From JBQTIM01 sp052388135 (lineage in GTDB: Bacteria > Elusimicrobiota > Elusimicrobia > FEN-1173), in contig JBQTIM010000150.1 in NCBI GenBank assembly GCA_052388135.1, positions 1 to 6,414 of the forward strand: DNA of 6,414 nucleotides. Direction: 5' to 3'. The notes beneath the pieces are model-generated. The model was not told the DNA's origin, made no database searches, and worked only from the letters and a program-made list of their open reading frames with translations. This document shows, in pieces, positions 1 through 6,414 of the stretch. The position numbers were made by a program, and so were the translations under genes. Positions within the stretch are counted from its first letter, which is position 1. Each line of letters begins with the position of its first letter.

Positions 1-10
1 AAGAAAGTAT

Positions 11-43
11 GGAGAAAGAAAAAGGACACCCCCGGTGGCCTGT
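11..43 (-). terminator. Possible intrinsic terminator for the minus-strand operon
   Basis: On the minus strand GGCCACC (40-34), a GGG loop (33-31) and GGTGTCC (30-24) form a short stem with one C-U mismatch, extendable by one A-U pair at 41/23. Five Ts (23-19) and further T-rich sequence to about 11 follow directly. The order hairpin then U-tract suits transcription leaving rmlA, about 210 nt past its stop. The stem is short, so this is a moderate call. Confidence 0.4.
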
Positions 44-97
44 GACCGAGGCGTGGGAGCCGAGGAAATGGTTGGAGGGCGCCAGCCCGGAAACCGC

Positions 98-191
98 GCG
101 CGCCCTTTTTGCGGCGGCCCTCCATTCAGCCCCCTCAAAAACCTATCGGGGGCCTCAGGTCGGGCCTCCCGCCTCCGCAAAAAGGGCGTGC
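98..191. repeat. Nested inverted repeat downstream of rmlA
   Basis: Arms 101-114 (CGCCCTTTTTGCGG) and 175-188 (CCGCAAAAAGGGCG) are perfect 14-bp reverse complements. Extended to 98-114 and 175-191 they form 17 positions. The single imperfect pair (100/189) would be a G-U wobble in plus-strand RNA but an A-C mismatch in minus-strand RNA. Inside lies a second repeat, GCCCCC (129-134) with GGGGGC (148-153), around a 13-nt loop. There is no T-run directly after the outer stem, so it is not a classic intrinsic terminator. It may be an mRNA 3'-end stabiliser, a REP-like element or a small structured RNA. Confidence 0.6.
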
Positions 192-251
192 TCGAACCGC
201 CACAGGGGGACCCGGAAAACCACGGCATAAATTTCTCCAAAAGCAACGGAA

Positions 252-1316
252 TCACGCCGGTATTTCCACCCGGGAAGAGTCACCCACCACGATGCGGTAG
301 GCGGAGGGTTTGGAGGACGTCTGCAAAATTTCCACGCGCTGGCCGATGAGGGAGCTTTCCAGCGGGCGCACGTTGACGATGCGGGAATGCTCCAAGACGA
401 TGGAATGCTGGATCTCGGCGTCTTCCAGAAGGACGTCGTGGTAGATGGACGTGAAGGGGCCCACGAAGGTGCGGCGGACGACGGCGTTCTCGCCGATGAT
501 GGCGGGGCCGCGCACGACGCTCTTTTCGATCCGCGCGCCTTTTTGGATGACGACGTTCCCTTCGATCCTCGATTCGGCGTCGACGGTTCCCGCGACGGAG
601 GGCGAAACCGTTTCCAGGATAAGGCGGTTGGCCTCCAGCAAGTCTTCCAGCTTGCCGGTGTCTTTCCACCAGCCGGTGACCGTGTGGGGCCGGACCACGC
701 GCCCCTGGTCCACCATGTGCTGGATGGCGTCGGTGATCTCCAGCTCCCCGCGCGCCGACGGCTTGATGGCGTTGACGGCCTCGAAGACCGCGGAGGTGAA
801 TATATAAACGCCCACCAGGGCCAGGTCGCTGGGCGGGTCCTTGGGTTTCTCCACCAGCTTGACGGCTTTGCCGTCCTTCAAAACCACCACGCCGAACTGC
901 TGGGGGTTGGGCACCCGCGTCACAAGGATCTGGGCGTCGGGCTTGGCCTTTTTGAATTCCTCGACGAAGGAGGAAAGACTTTCTTTGAGGAGGTTGTCGC
1001 CCAAATACATGACGAAATCGTCGCCCGCCAGGAACTTCTCCGCGATCTTAACCGCGTGGGCCAGGCCCAGCGGGGCCTCCTGCGGGATGTAGGTTGCCTT
1101 GAGCCCGAAGCGGGACCCGTCGCCCACGGCGCGCTCGATTTCCGCGCGGGTGTCCCCCACCACGATGCCGACCTCGCGGATGCCCGCTTGCGCGATGGAT
1201 TCCAAGCCGTAAAACAGGATGGGCTTGTTGGCGATGGGAACCAACTGCTTGGCGAAGGTGTGGGTGATGGGGCGCAGGCGCGTGCCTTTGCCGCCGGACA
1301 GGACGAGGGCTTTCAT
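252..1316 (-). CDS. rmlA: Glucose-1-phosphate thymidylyltransferase, long form
   Basis: This 354-residue cytoplasmic enzyme should join glucose-1-phosphate and dTTP to give dTDP-glucose and pyrophosphate, the first step toward dTDP-rhamnose and other dTDP-deoxysugars. The N-terminal nucleotidyltransferase domain (about 1-240) shows the LSGGKGTRLRP loop at 6-16, KQLVPIANKP at 23-32, QEAPLGLAHA at 79-88, YLGDN at 104-108 (D107 a likely metal ligand), VEKP at 155-158, GELEITDAI at 190-198 and WWKDTG at 216-221 (D219 the likely second metal ligand). From about 241 to 350 there is a left-handed beta-helix of hexapeptide-like turns (IEGNVVIQKGARI, GPAIIGENAVV, VGPFTSI). This C-terminal helix and the total length mark the long RmlA type (StrD-like), not the short ~290-residue RfbA. 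The ATG start has GAGG at five bases, and the stop is TGA. No rmlB, rmlC or rmlD is visible. The general sugar-nucleotidyltransferase fold leaves some doubt about dTTP versus UTP. Confidence 0.92.
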   Translation of the reverse strand: MKALVLSGGKGTRLRPITHTFAKQLVPIANKPILFYGLESIAQAGIREVGIVVGDTRAEIERAVGDGSRFGLKATYIPQEAPLGLAHAVKIAEKFLAGDDFVMYLGDNLLKESLSSFVEEFKKAKPDAQILVTRVPNPQQFGVVVLKDGKAVKLVEKPKDPPSDLALVGVYIFTSAVFEAVNAIKPSARGELEITDAIQHMVDQGRVVRPHTVTGWWKDTGKLEDLLEANRLILETVSPSVAGTVDAESRIEGNVVIQKGARIEKSVVRGPAIIGENAVVRRTFVGPFTSIYHDVLLEDAEIQHSIVLEHSRIVNVRPLESSLIGQRVEILQTSSKPSAYRIVVGDSSRVEIPA

Positions 1317-1321
1317 TGGGG

Positions 1322-1325
1322 CCTC
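1322..1325 (-). promoter_or_regulatory. Shine-Dalgarno of rmlA
   Basis: GAGG, within GTGAGG on the minus strand, lies five bases before the rmlA ATG at 1316. It fixes that start. With the 58-nt gap, it shows that rmlA is initiated independently of lptD, unlike the overlapping genes upstream. Confidence 0.65.
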
Positions 1326-1349
1326 ACAGGTTGCGGGTTGAACTTAACA

Positions 1350-1378
1350 TGATATTTTATTCCGGGGCTCCTGATCAA
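1350..1378 (-). promoter_or_regulatory. Weak candidate promoter for rmlA in an AT-rich gap
   Basis: The 58-nt gap between lptD and rmlA contains an AT-rich island (about 1341-1361), unlike the GC-rich surroundings. On the minus strand TTGATC (1378-1373, overlapping the lptD stop) resembles a -35 box and TAAAAT (1359-1354) a -10 box, but the spacer is only 13 nt. Frames with a 15-17 nt spacer give poorer -10 matches. This could be a promoter, or simply an unstructured leader ahead of the rmlA ribosome binding site. Confidence 0.22.
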
Positions 1379-3537
1379 GGCGTCTCGCGCGCTCTCGACG
1401 GAAAGAACTGTTCCTCCTCCGGAGAGGCGAGGCGGCGGCGGGCCTCGGCGTTGGTCTTGAGGTCCAGGCGGAGAAAGATTTCGTTGATGCCGGGCCGCCG
1501 CGCGAACTCCACGCGGGCGATCCAGCAGTGCAGGTCCTTTCTCACGACGACGCGCTGCTCGACGGTGCGGACGTCGCGGTAGCGGAACGTGCGGGGGCCG
1601 GACAGGTCGTATTGATAGACGCCGTCGAGCCGGATGCCTCCGGGAAGAGGGAAAGCCGCGCCGTGGCGGATCTGGACCTGCCCCGGCCGGCCGCTGCTGT
1701 AGCTCCAGCCGGACCCGGCGCGGAGGTCCTCCCCGCCCGCCTCGACGGAGAACTGGGTGCTCTGGGGCCGGCGGACGGGATAAAGCGCCTGGGTCTGCCG
1801 ATAAAACAGGGAGACGGCCCGCCAGGGCCGGGCGTTGACGTCCACCGTCGGCGGCGTGACTTTCTCCCGGACGGAGCGCACGGGCTGGTTGTCCACGTCC
1901 CGGAAATCGTAGCCGGAGGCGGCCCGGACCCACAAAAGCGGCGAGGGACGGTAGGACAGGGCCGCCGCCGCGGCGTTGGTCTCCACGCCCTCGTCGGCGG
2001 CGCCGTGGTCCCGCTTGGCCGTGTTTTCCGTCCAGCGGACTTGATAGGTATGGGACAGGTCGTAATCCAAAGAGCGGGTGAGGCGGTGCCGCAGGGCCGC
2101 TCCGGCGAAGGGACGGCCCAGGAACACGTCTTTCCGGTCCCGGCGGGACGGGTCCGATGAGGACACGGTCCAGGACTGCCATTGCTCGGAGAGGCCCGCC
2201 CGGGGGGTGAGCGTGAGCTTTCGGGTCAGAGACGTGGTGCGGGAAAGCTGGGTCGAGGCGCCCGCCGTCTGGCGGAAGACGTCCCTGTCGGGAAAAATGG
2301 AGTCCACCGCCGGCCCGGATTCGGGCCGGTCGTATTCGTTGGCGAAGTTGCCGCTCAAACGCGCGTAGACGCCCCGGCCCAGCAGAAGATCGTTGGAGTT
2401 CACGTCCAGGCGCGGGAGCACCGTGCGCTTGCGCAGGAACCGGTTGCGGACCGGGTCGAAGAATTGATCCTGCTGGACGGAGGCGTTGGCCGTGTAAAGC
2501 GGGTTCTGATAGGTGACCGCCGCGTTGGAGCGGGTTTCCTGCTTCGTCCTCTCCAGGGGGTTCAGGAGGTGGATGTTGCTGAAGGAAGAATCGCTTTGGA
2601 ACAGTGTGTTGGCCCGGGCCGTCCAGCGCGGCTTGAGTTGCTGCCAGTGGTCCAGAGAGGTGTTCCAGCGCTGCCTTTGAGCCTTGCGGTCCTCGGTCCA
2701 GAAGCCCTGGAGGGAGCCTTTTACGACGGGCGTGTAATAATGATATTCCCCACCGTAGCCGTTGCCCGTCTTTTGATAGTGGTCCCATTTCAAGCGGCCG
2801 TAGGTGTTGTCGGTGAAGGGGTAATGGTAGGTGGTTTTGGCGAAAACGCCGTGGTAGCTGTCCCGGCCTGGCTCCACGCGCAGGGAGCCGCGCCGGTCCT
2901 GCAGGGAGCGCGTGTAAAAGGGCGTGTAGAGGACGGGCACGGGGCCCAAAGCCAGGGCGCCGCCCCAGAGGGTGGCCCGTTTCCCTCGTTCGTAGGTTCC
3001 CCGGCGGCCTCGGAAGTGGTAGTGCGGCGGAGTGCGCTCGCAGTTGGTCAGGGCCGCGCGCCGGACCTTGTATTTCTCTTCGGACACGCGGTCGATGCGC
3101 CGTCCCCACAGGCGCCAGGGATCGAACTCGATGTAGGCGCCGTGAAGAGCGCCGGTGCCCGTCTCCCAGGAATAATCGGCCCGCTCCCCCAAAGCGTAAA
3201 GCGTCCCGTCCGTCAGGCGCACGCTCCCGCGGGCTTGCGCCGCCCGGCTGGACGTGAACACGGTGACCTCGTCCGCAGACAAATAAGCGCCGGAGGAAAC
3301 CGCCACCACCCGCCCTCGCGCCAGGACGGAGTCTTCGGCGGAGCGGTGCTCCAGGTAATCGGCGGTCACGGTCCAGGTGCTGGAGCCGGCCGGCCCGGCG
3401 AAAGGCGCGGCCCGCGAATCCGGCGGCGACTGCGAGGCGAGAAGGAAAAGGGAGACCAGGAACGCGGCCCCGGCGGACGGCGCCGGAAAGGACGGCCGGC
3501 CGAACGCCGCGGAACCGCGCGGACGGCTACTCAACAA
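1375..3537 (-). CDS. lptD: LPS-assembly outer-membrane protein LptD (OstA/Imp family)
   Basis: LptD is the outer-membrane beta-barrel that, with the lipoprotein LptE, places LPS on the cell surface. This protein has 720 residues. A signal peptide fits residues 1-43: an arginine-containing n-region, then the hydrophobic AAFLVSLFLLA at 24-34. An OstA/LptA-like periplasmic domain follows at roughly 55-160. Next comes the family junction TNCERTPPHYHF (C166) and VPVLYTPFYTRSLQDRRG at 200-217, equivalent to the PVFYLPY...DRR segment of known LptD. Residues from about 225 to 694 are alternating, aromatic-rich barrel strands. DLHCW (C671) and EIFLRLDLK near the end are also typical. The only cysteines are C166 and C671, matching the conserved inter-domain disulfide. 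I find no methionine after residue 1 and no ATG, GTG or TTG within about 180 nt upstream in frame, so the start is TTG at 3537 or the adjacent TTG at 3534. It overlaps the kinase gene by 11 nt without a clear Shine-Dalgarno. A charged tail of about 25 residues follows the last strand. No lptE is visible in the window. Confidence 0.9.
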   Translation of the reverse strand: MLSSRPRGSAAFGRPSFPAPSAGAAFLVSLFLLASQSPPDSRAAPFAGPAGSSTWTVTADYLEHRSAEDSVLARGRVVAVSSGAYLSADEVTVFTSSRAAQARGSVRLTDGTLYALGERADYSWETGTGALHGAYIEFDPWRLWGRRIDRVSEEKYKVRRAALTNCERTPPHYHFRGRRGTYERGKRATLWGGALALGPVPVLYTPFYTRSLQDRRGSLRVEPGRDSYHGVFAKTTYHYPFTDNTYGRLKWDHYQKTGNGYGGEYHYYTPVVKGSLQGFWTEDRKAQRQRWNTSLDHWQQLKPRWTARANTLFQSDSSFSNIHLLNPLERTKQETRSNAAVTYQNPLYTANASVQQDQFFDPVRNRFLRKRTVLPRLDVNSNDLLLGRGVYARLSGNFANEYDRPESGPAVDSIFPDRDVFRQTAGASTQLSRTTSLTRKLTLTPRAGLSEQWQSWTVSSSDPSRRDRKDVFLGRPFAGAALRHRLTRSLDYDLSHTYQVRWTENTAKRDHGAADEGVETNAAAAALSYRPSPLLWVRAASGYDFRDVDNQPVRSVREKVTPPTVDVNARPWRAVSLFYRQTQALYPVRRPQSTQFSVEAGGEDLRAGSGWSYSSGRPGQVQIRHGAAFPLPGGIRLDGVYQYDLSGPRTFRYRDVRTVEQRVVVRKDLHCWIARVEFARRPGINEIFLRLDLKTNAEARRRLASPEEEQFFPSRARETP

Positions 3538-4468
3538 GCAAGGCCGCGCCGATGACGCCCAGGTCGTGGTTTTTGGCGGACACGAGAAGGCGGGCGGCCC
3601 GGCGCGGGGTGGCGAAGGCGCGGCGGCGGATTTCGGGCCCCGCGTGCCGAAGGAGCAGGCGGGCCGACCCGGCGATGCCGCCGGTGAGGAGCACGACGTC
3701 CGGGTTGAAAATGTTGATGAACCCCGCCAGACCCACGCCCAGGGCGCGGCCGGCCTTTTCCCAAACCCGGCGGGCCGCCGGATCGCCGCGGCGGGCCCTG
3801 CGGGAAATTTCCAGGGGCGTGAGGCCGGGCGGAACTTTGCGGCCCAGGCGGACCAGCTCTCCGGCCATGGAGCGCACCAGGTAATCGCGGCCCAAAAAAG
3901 TCTCCAGACAGCCGCGTGCGCCGCAGCCGCAGATCTCCCCTCCCGCGTCCACCGCCACGTGGCCCAGCTCGCCGGCCGAGCCGGTGGCGCCGCGGTAAAG
4001 CTTTCCGTCCAAAACCAGCCCGCCGCCCACGCCGGTTCCCAGGGTGAGGGCCACGAGGTTGCGCGGCCGGCCCTCCAGCTCCACGAAATAGGCGCCCCAG
4101 GCCGCGGCGTTGGCGTCGTTGTCCACCAGGATGGGGGCCGGCAGTCCGGCGGACGCCAGCCGCTCGCGCAGGGGAACGTTCTTCCAGCCGAGGTTGGGCG
4201 AGATCCGAACCACTCCCGACTGAGAATCCACGTCTCCCGCGACGCCGACGCCGGTTCCGAGGCAGCGCTTGATGCCCCAGGAGCGGACGGCGTTCTGGAT
4301 GCGCGCCGTCAACACCCGCGGATCCCGCACGGTGTCCACCCGGCCGGCGGCCTTCACTCTGCCCGCCTGGTCCACCAAGGCCAGCTTCACCTGAGTGCCG
4401 CCCACGTCCACGCCCAACCGCAGGCCGGGGCGAAGGGCCCGCGTGCGAACGGGCGGCGTCCGTTTCAT
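3527..4468 (-). CDS. ROK-family sugar kinase, probable glucokinase
   Basis: This 313-residue ROK (repressor/ORF/kinase) protein has no N-terminal helix-turn-helix, so it is an enzyme and not a NagC/XylR-type repressor. It should phosphorylate a hexose in the cytoplasm with ATP. Glucose is most likely, but N-acetylmannosamine, fructose or another sugar cannot be excluded. The phosphate-1 motif GVDVGGT is at residues 19-25. The DNDANAA motif is at 116-122, with D118 as the expected catalytic base. The LGTGVGGG loop is at 143-150 and the sugar-binding GELGH at 166-170. The ROK zinc motif is complete: H170, C180, C182 and C187 in the CGCGARGCLE stretch. NPDVVLLTGGI near 255-265 is the adenosine-side glycine motif. 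The ATG start was chosen because it overlaps the folC stop as ATGA and has GGAGG eight bases upstream. Its frame continues upstream into folC, but those residues do not resemble ROK. The TAG stop lies inside the start of lptD. A kinase between folC and lptD is not a neighbourhood I recognise. Confidence 0.93.
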   Translation of the reverse strand: MKRTPPVRTRALRPGLRLGVDVGGTQVKLALVDQAGRVKAAGRVDTVRDPRVLTARIQNAVRSWGIKRCLGTGVGVAGDVDSQSGVVRISPNLGWKNVPLRERLASAGLPAPILVDNDANAAAWGAYFVELEGRPRNLVALTLGTGVGGGLVLDGKLYRGATGSAGELGHVAVDAGGEICGCGARGCLETFLGRDYLVRSMAGELVRLGRKVPPGLTPLEISRRARRGDPAARRVWEKAGRALGVGLAGFINIFNPDVVLLTGGIAGSARLLLRHAGPEIRRRAFATPRRAARLLVSAKNHDLGVIGAALLVE

Positions 4469-5726
4469 GCCGGCGGCCTCCGGAAAAACTTCAGGGCTTC
4501 GCCCACCAAGTAAAGAGAACCGGTCACCACCACGGGGGAGCGCGGATCCCGCCGGGCCGCGCGCCAAGCCTCGGCGAAGCCGGCGCAGGCTTCCGCCGGA
4601 GTCCCGGCGCTCCACAGCGCGCGCAGGTCCTCCGGGCGCCGGGAACGGGAGGAAGGCAGAGGCACGGTCAAAACGCGGTGGGCCAGGGGGCGCAGGGCTT
4701 CCACGACGGCGGCGGCGTCCTTGTCTTTGAGGCAGGAAAAAATCAGCGTGGCGGTGCGGCCGCCCCAGGGGCTTTGACGGTAAGCCGCGGCCAGGCTCGC
4801 CGCGCCTTCGGCGTTGTGGGCGCCGTCCAGGATCACGTCGGGCTCTCCCCGGCGGCGCACAATTTGAAAACGCCCGGGCCAGCGGGCCTCGGCCAGGCCG
4901 CGCCGCAGGGCCCCCTCGGGCAGGCGCCAGCCCCTGTCGTTCAAAATCCGCCAGACCGCGGCGGCCAAGGCGGCGTTGGCGGACTGGTGGCGGCCCAAGA
5001 GCCCGATGCGCAGGTTTTTATAAACCGCTTCCGGGAGGGTCAAGTCGAACGTTTGGACGAGGCGCTTCCAGTCGGTTCGAGGCGAAGAAAGGAAAAAATC
5101 CCGGCCCAGAGTTCTGGCCGGAACGGAAAGATCCCGGCAGAACAGACGGCTTTGCTCCTCCAAGGACGGGGGCAAGGATTGCACCAGCGGCGCGCCCGGC
5201 CGGCAGACGCCCAGCTTTTCCGCCAGCACGTGACGAAGGGTCGGCCCCAGCCAGTCCAGGTGGTCGTGGCCGATGGACGCGATCACGGTCGCTTCCGGCG
5301 CCGGGAGGGCGTTGACCGCGTCCAGGCGGCCCCCCAGGCCCACTTCGGCCACGGCGATGTCGATGTTTTTCTCCCGGAAATAACAGAAGGCGGCCAAAGC
5401 ATGGATTTCAAACTCCGTCAGGAACACGCGCGCGCGGGACGCCGCCGCCGCGACCCGCCGCGTCAGGCGCTTCCAGTCCGCCGCCGATATTTTCCGTCCG
5501 TCCACGCGGACCCTTTCCCGCTCGGACACCAGATGGGGCGACGTGAAGAGACCCGCGCGCCGTCCGGCCCGCCGCAGCACGCTGTCGAGGAAGGCGCTGA
5601 CCGAGCCTTTCCCGTTGGTGCCGGCCACGATGATCGAAGCGAATTCCCGCTCCGGGTGGCCCAGCGCCGCCAGCGCCCGGCGGACGCGCTGCAGGCCCAG
5701 CTGGATGGCGGGGCGCGGGCGCCTTG

Positions 5727-5730
<4 letters not shown>
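4465..5730 (-). CDS. folC: Bifunctional folylpolyglutamate synthase / dihydrofolate synthase
   Basis: This is a 421-residue Mur-ligase-like ATP-dependent enzyme, near the usual FolC length. It adds glutamate to folates and, in many bacteria, to dihydropteroate to make dihydrofolate. The P-loop GTNGKGS lies at residues 37-43, the FolC signature FTSPHLVSERERVRVDG at about 62-78, EVGLGGRLDAVNA at 129-141, SIGHDHLDWLGPT at 152-164, GRHQSANAA at 246-254, WPGR at 284-287 and the C-terminal ligase-domain DGAHN at 302-306. TGSLYLVGE lies near the end. All the expected nucleotide-binding and catalytic motifs are present. The TTG start at 5730 overlaps the accD stop by four bases and leaves only about ten residues before the LGLQRVRRAL helix. 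Many FolC proteins have 10-20 more residues there, so a start inside accD remains possible. No clear Shine-Dalgarno precedes the TTG, which fits translational coupling. The sequence alone does not say whether the enzyme has both activities or only polyglutamylation. Confidence 0.95.
4477..4481 (-). promoter_or_regulatory. Shine-Dalgarno of the ROK kinase gene
   Basis: GGAGG on the minus strand lies eight bases before the ATG at 4468, within the last codons of folC. This near-ideal ribosome binding site decides the ROK start over longer alternatives in the same frame. It also shows that the kinase can be initiated independently as well as by coupling through the ATGA overlap. Confidence 0.75.

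Positions 5731-6414
<684 letters not shown>

Larger units (their letters stand above)
1..251. other. Non-coding stretch downstream of rmlA
   Basis: No convincing gene is seen here. Short plus-strand frames starting at 9, 35 and 109 have arginine- and proline-rich translations with no recognisable motif, and each runs either through the inverted repeat or into the antisense of rmlA. The stretch holds the nested repeat at 98-191 and the hairpin/T-tract at 11-43. Apart from these I see no tRNA, insertion-sequence end or promoter that can be supported. Confidence 0.6.

Noticed and set aside
98..191. Possible insertion-sequence or integron attC site formed by the inverted repeat
   Set aside because: There is no transposase or integrase in the window, no visible flanking target duplication, and the core sites expected of attC are absent.
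170..215. tRNA-like T-loop on the minus strand (GGTTCGAGC near 190-200)
   Set aside because: The stem next to the loop has a G-A mismatch at a normally invariant pair. No acceptor, D or anticodon arm can be built at the right distances upstream.
9..230. Small plus-strand frame of 73 codons at the left edge
   Set aside because: It has no recognisable motif, runs through the inverted repeat, and its composition matches random GC-rich sequence. The purine-rich start is better read as the T-tract of a minus-strand terminator.
387..1352. Plus-strand open frame of 321 codons opposite rmlA
   Set aside because: rmlA is unmistakable on the minus strand. The plus frame is rich in G, D and V without a recognisable fold.
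1313..3109. Second minus-strand frame of 598 codons inside lptD
   Set aside because: It is the +1-type shadow of lptD, extremely rich in R, P and G. The other frame has the signal peptide, OstA domain and barrel features.
2182..3555. Long plus-strand open frame of 457 codons opposite lptD
   Set aside because: It is antisense to a well-supported lptD. Its translation is low-complexity (G, R, A, V) with no motif, as expected for GC-rich shadow frames.
3377..4513. Plus-strand open frame of 378 codons opposite the ROK kinase gene
   Set aside because: The opposite strand carries intact ROK motifs in the right order. This frame has only compositionally biased sequence.

Overview
The window is about 6.4 kb of GC-rich DNA. 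It holds five protein genes, all on the minus strand, so they are transcribed from right to left. In transcription order they are: the 3' part of accD (cut by the right edge), folC, a ROK-family sugar kinase gene, lptD, and a long-type rmlA (glucose-1-phosphate thymidylyltransferase). About 250 bp at the left edge carry no credible gene but do carry secondary-structure signals. The long plus-strand open frames opposite these genes are shadows produced by the high GC content.

An outer-membrane LPS-assembly protein (LptD) together with a nucleotide-sugar pyrophosphorylase points to a diderm, LPS-making bacterium. Base composition and codon use look uniform across all five genes, so I see no sign of recent transfer. 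The phylum cannot be fixed from this sequence. A deep-branching diderm such as Elusimicrobiota is a guess, not a finding.

Layout: the first four genes are packed with overlapping ends. accD/folC share TTGA (4 nt), folC/ROK kinase share ATGA (4 nt), and ROK kinase/lptD overlap by 11 nt. This is strong evidence for one transcript with translational coupling. A 58-nt gap with an AT-rich island follows lptD. rmlA then begins behind a good Shine-Dalgarno sequence, and may be read through from the operon, driven by its own weak promoter, or both. Downstream of rmlA lie a long nested inverted repeat (98-191) and a weak hairpin followed by a T-rich tract (11-43), which may end the transcript.

Functionally the genes cover malonyl-CoA supply for fatty acids (AccD), folate polyglutamylation (FolC), hexose phosphorylation (ROK kinase), insertion of LPS into the outer membrane (LptD) and dTDP-glucose synthesis for deoxysugars (RmlA). 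AccD, LptD and RmlA fit a cell-envelope theme. The accD-folC pair is a familiar bacterial neighbourhood. I found no mobile element, CRISPR array, phage gene, tRNA or rRNA, and no convincing new biological system. This is mostly an ordinary housekeeping and envelope region with a few details worth checking.
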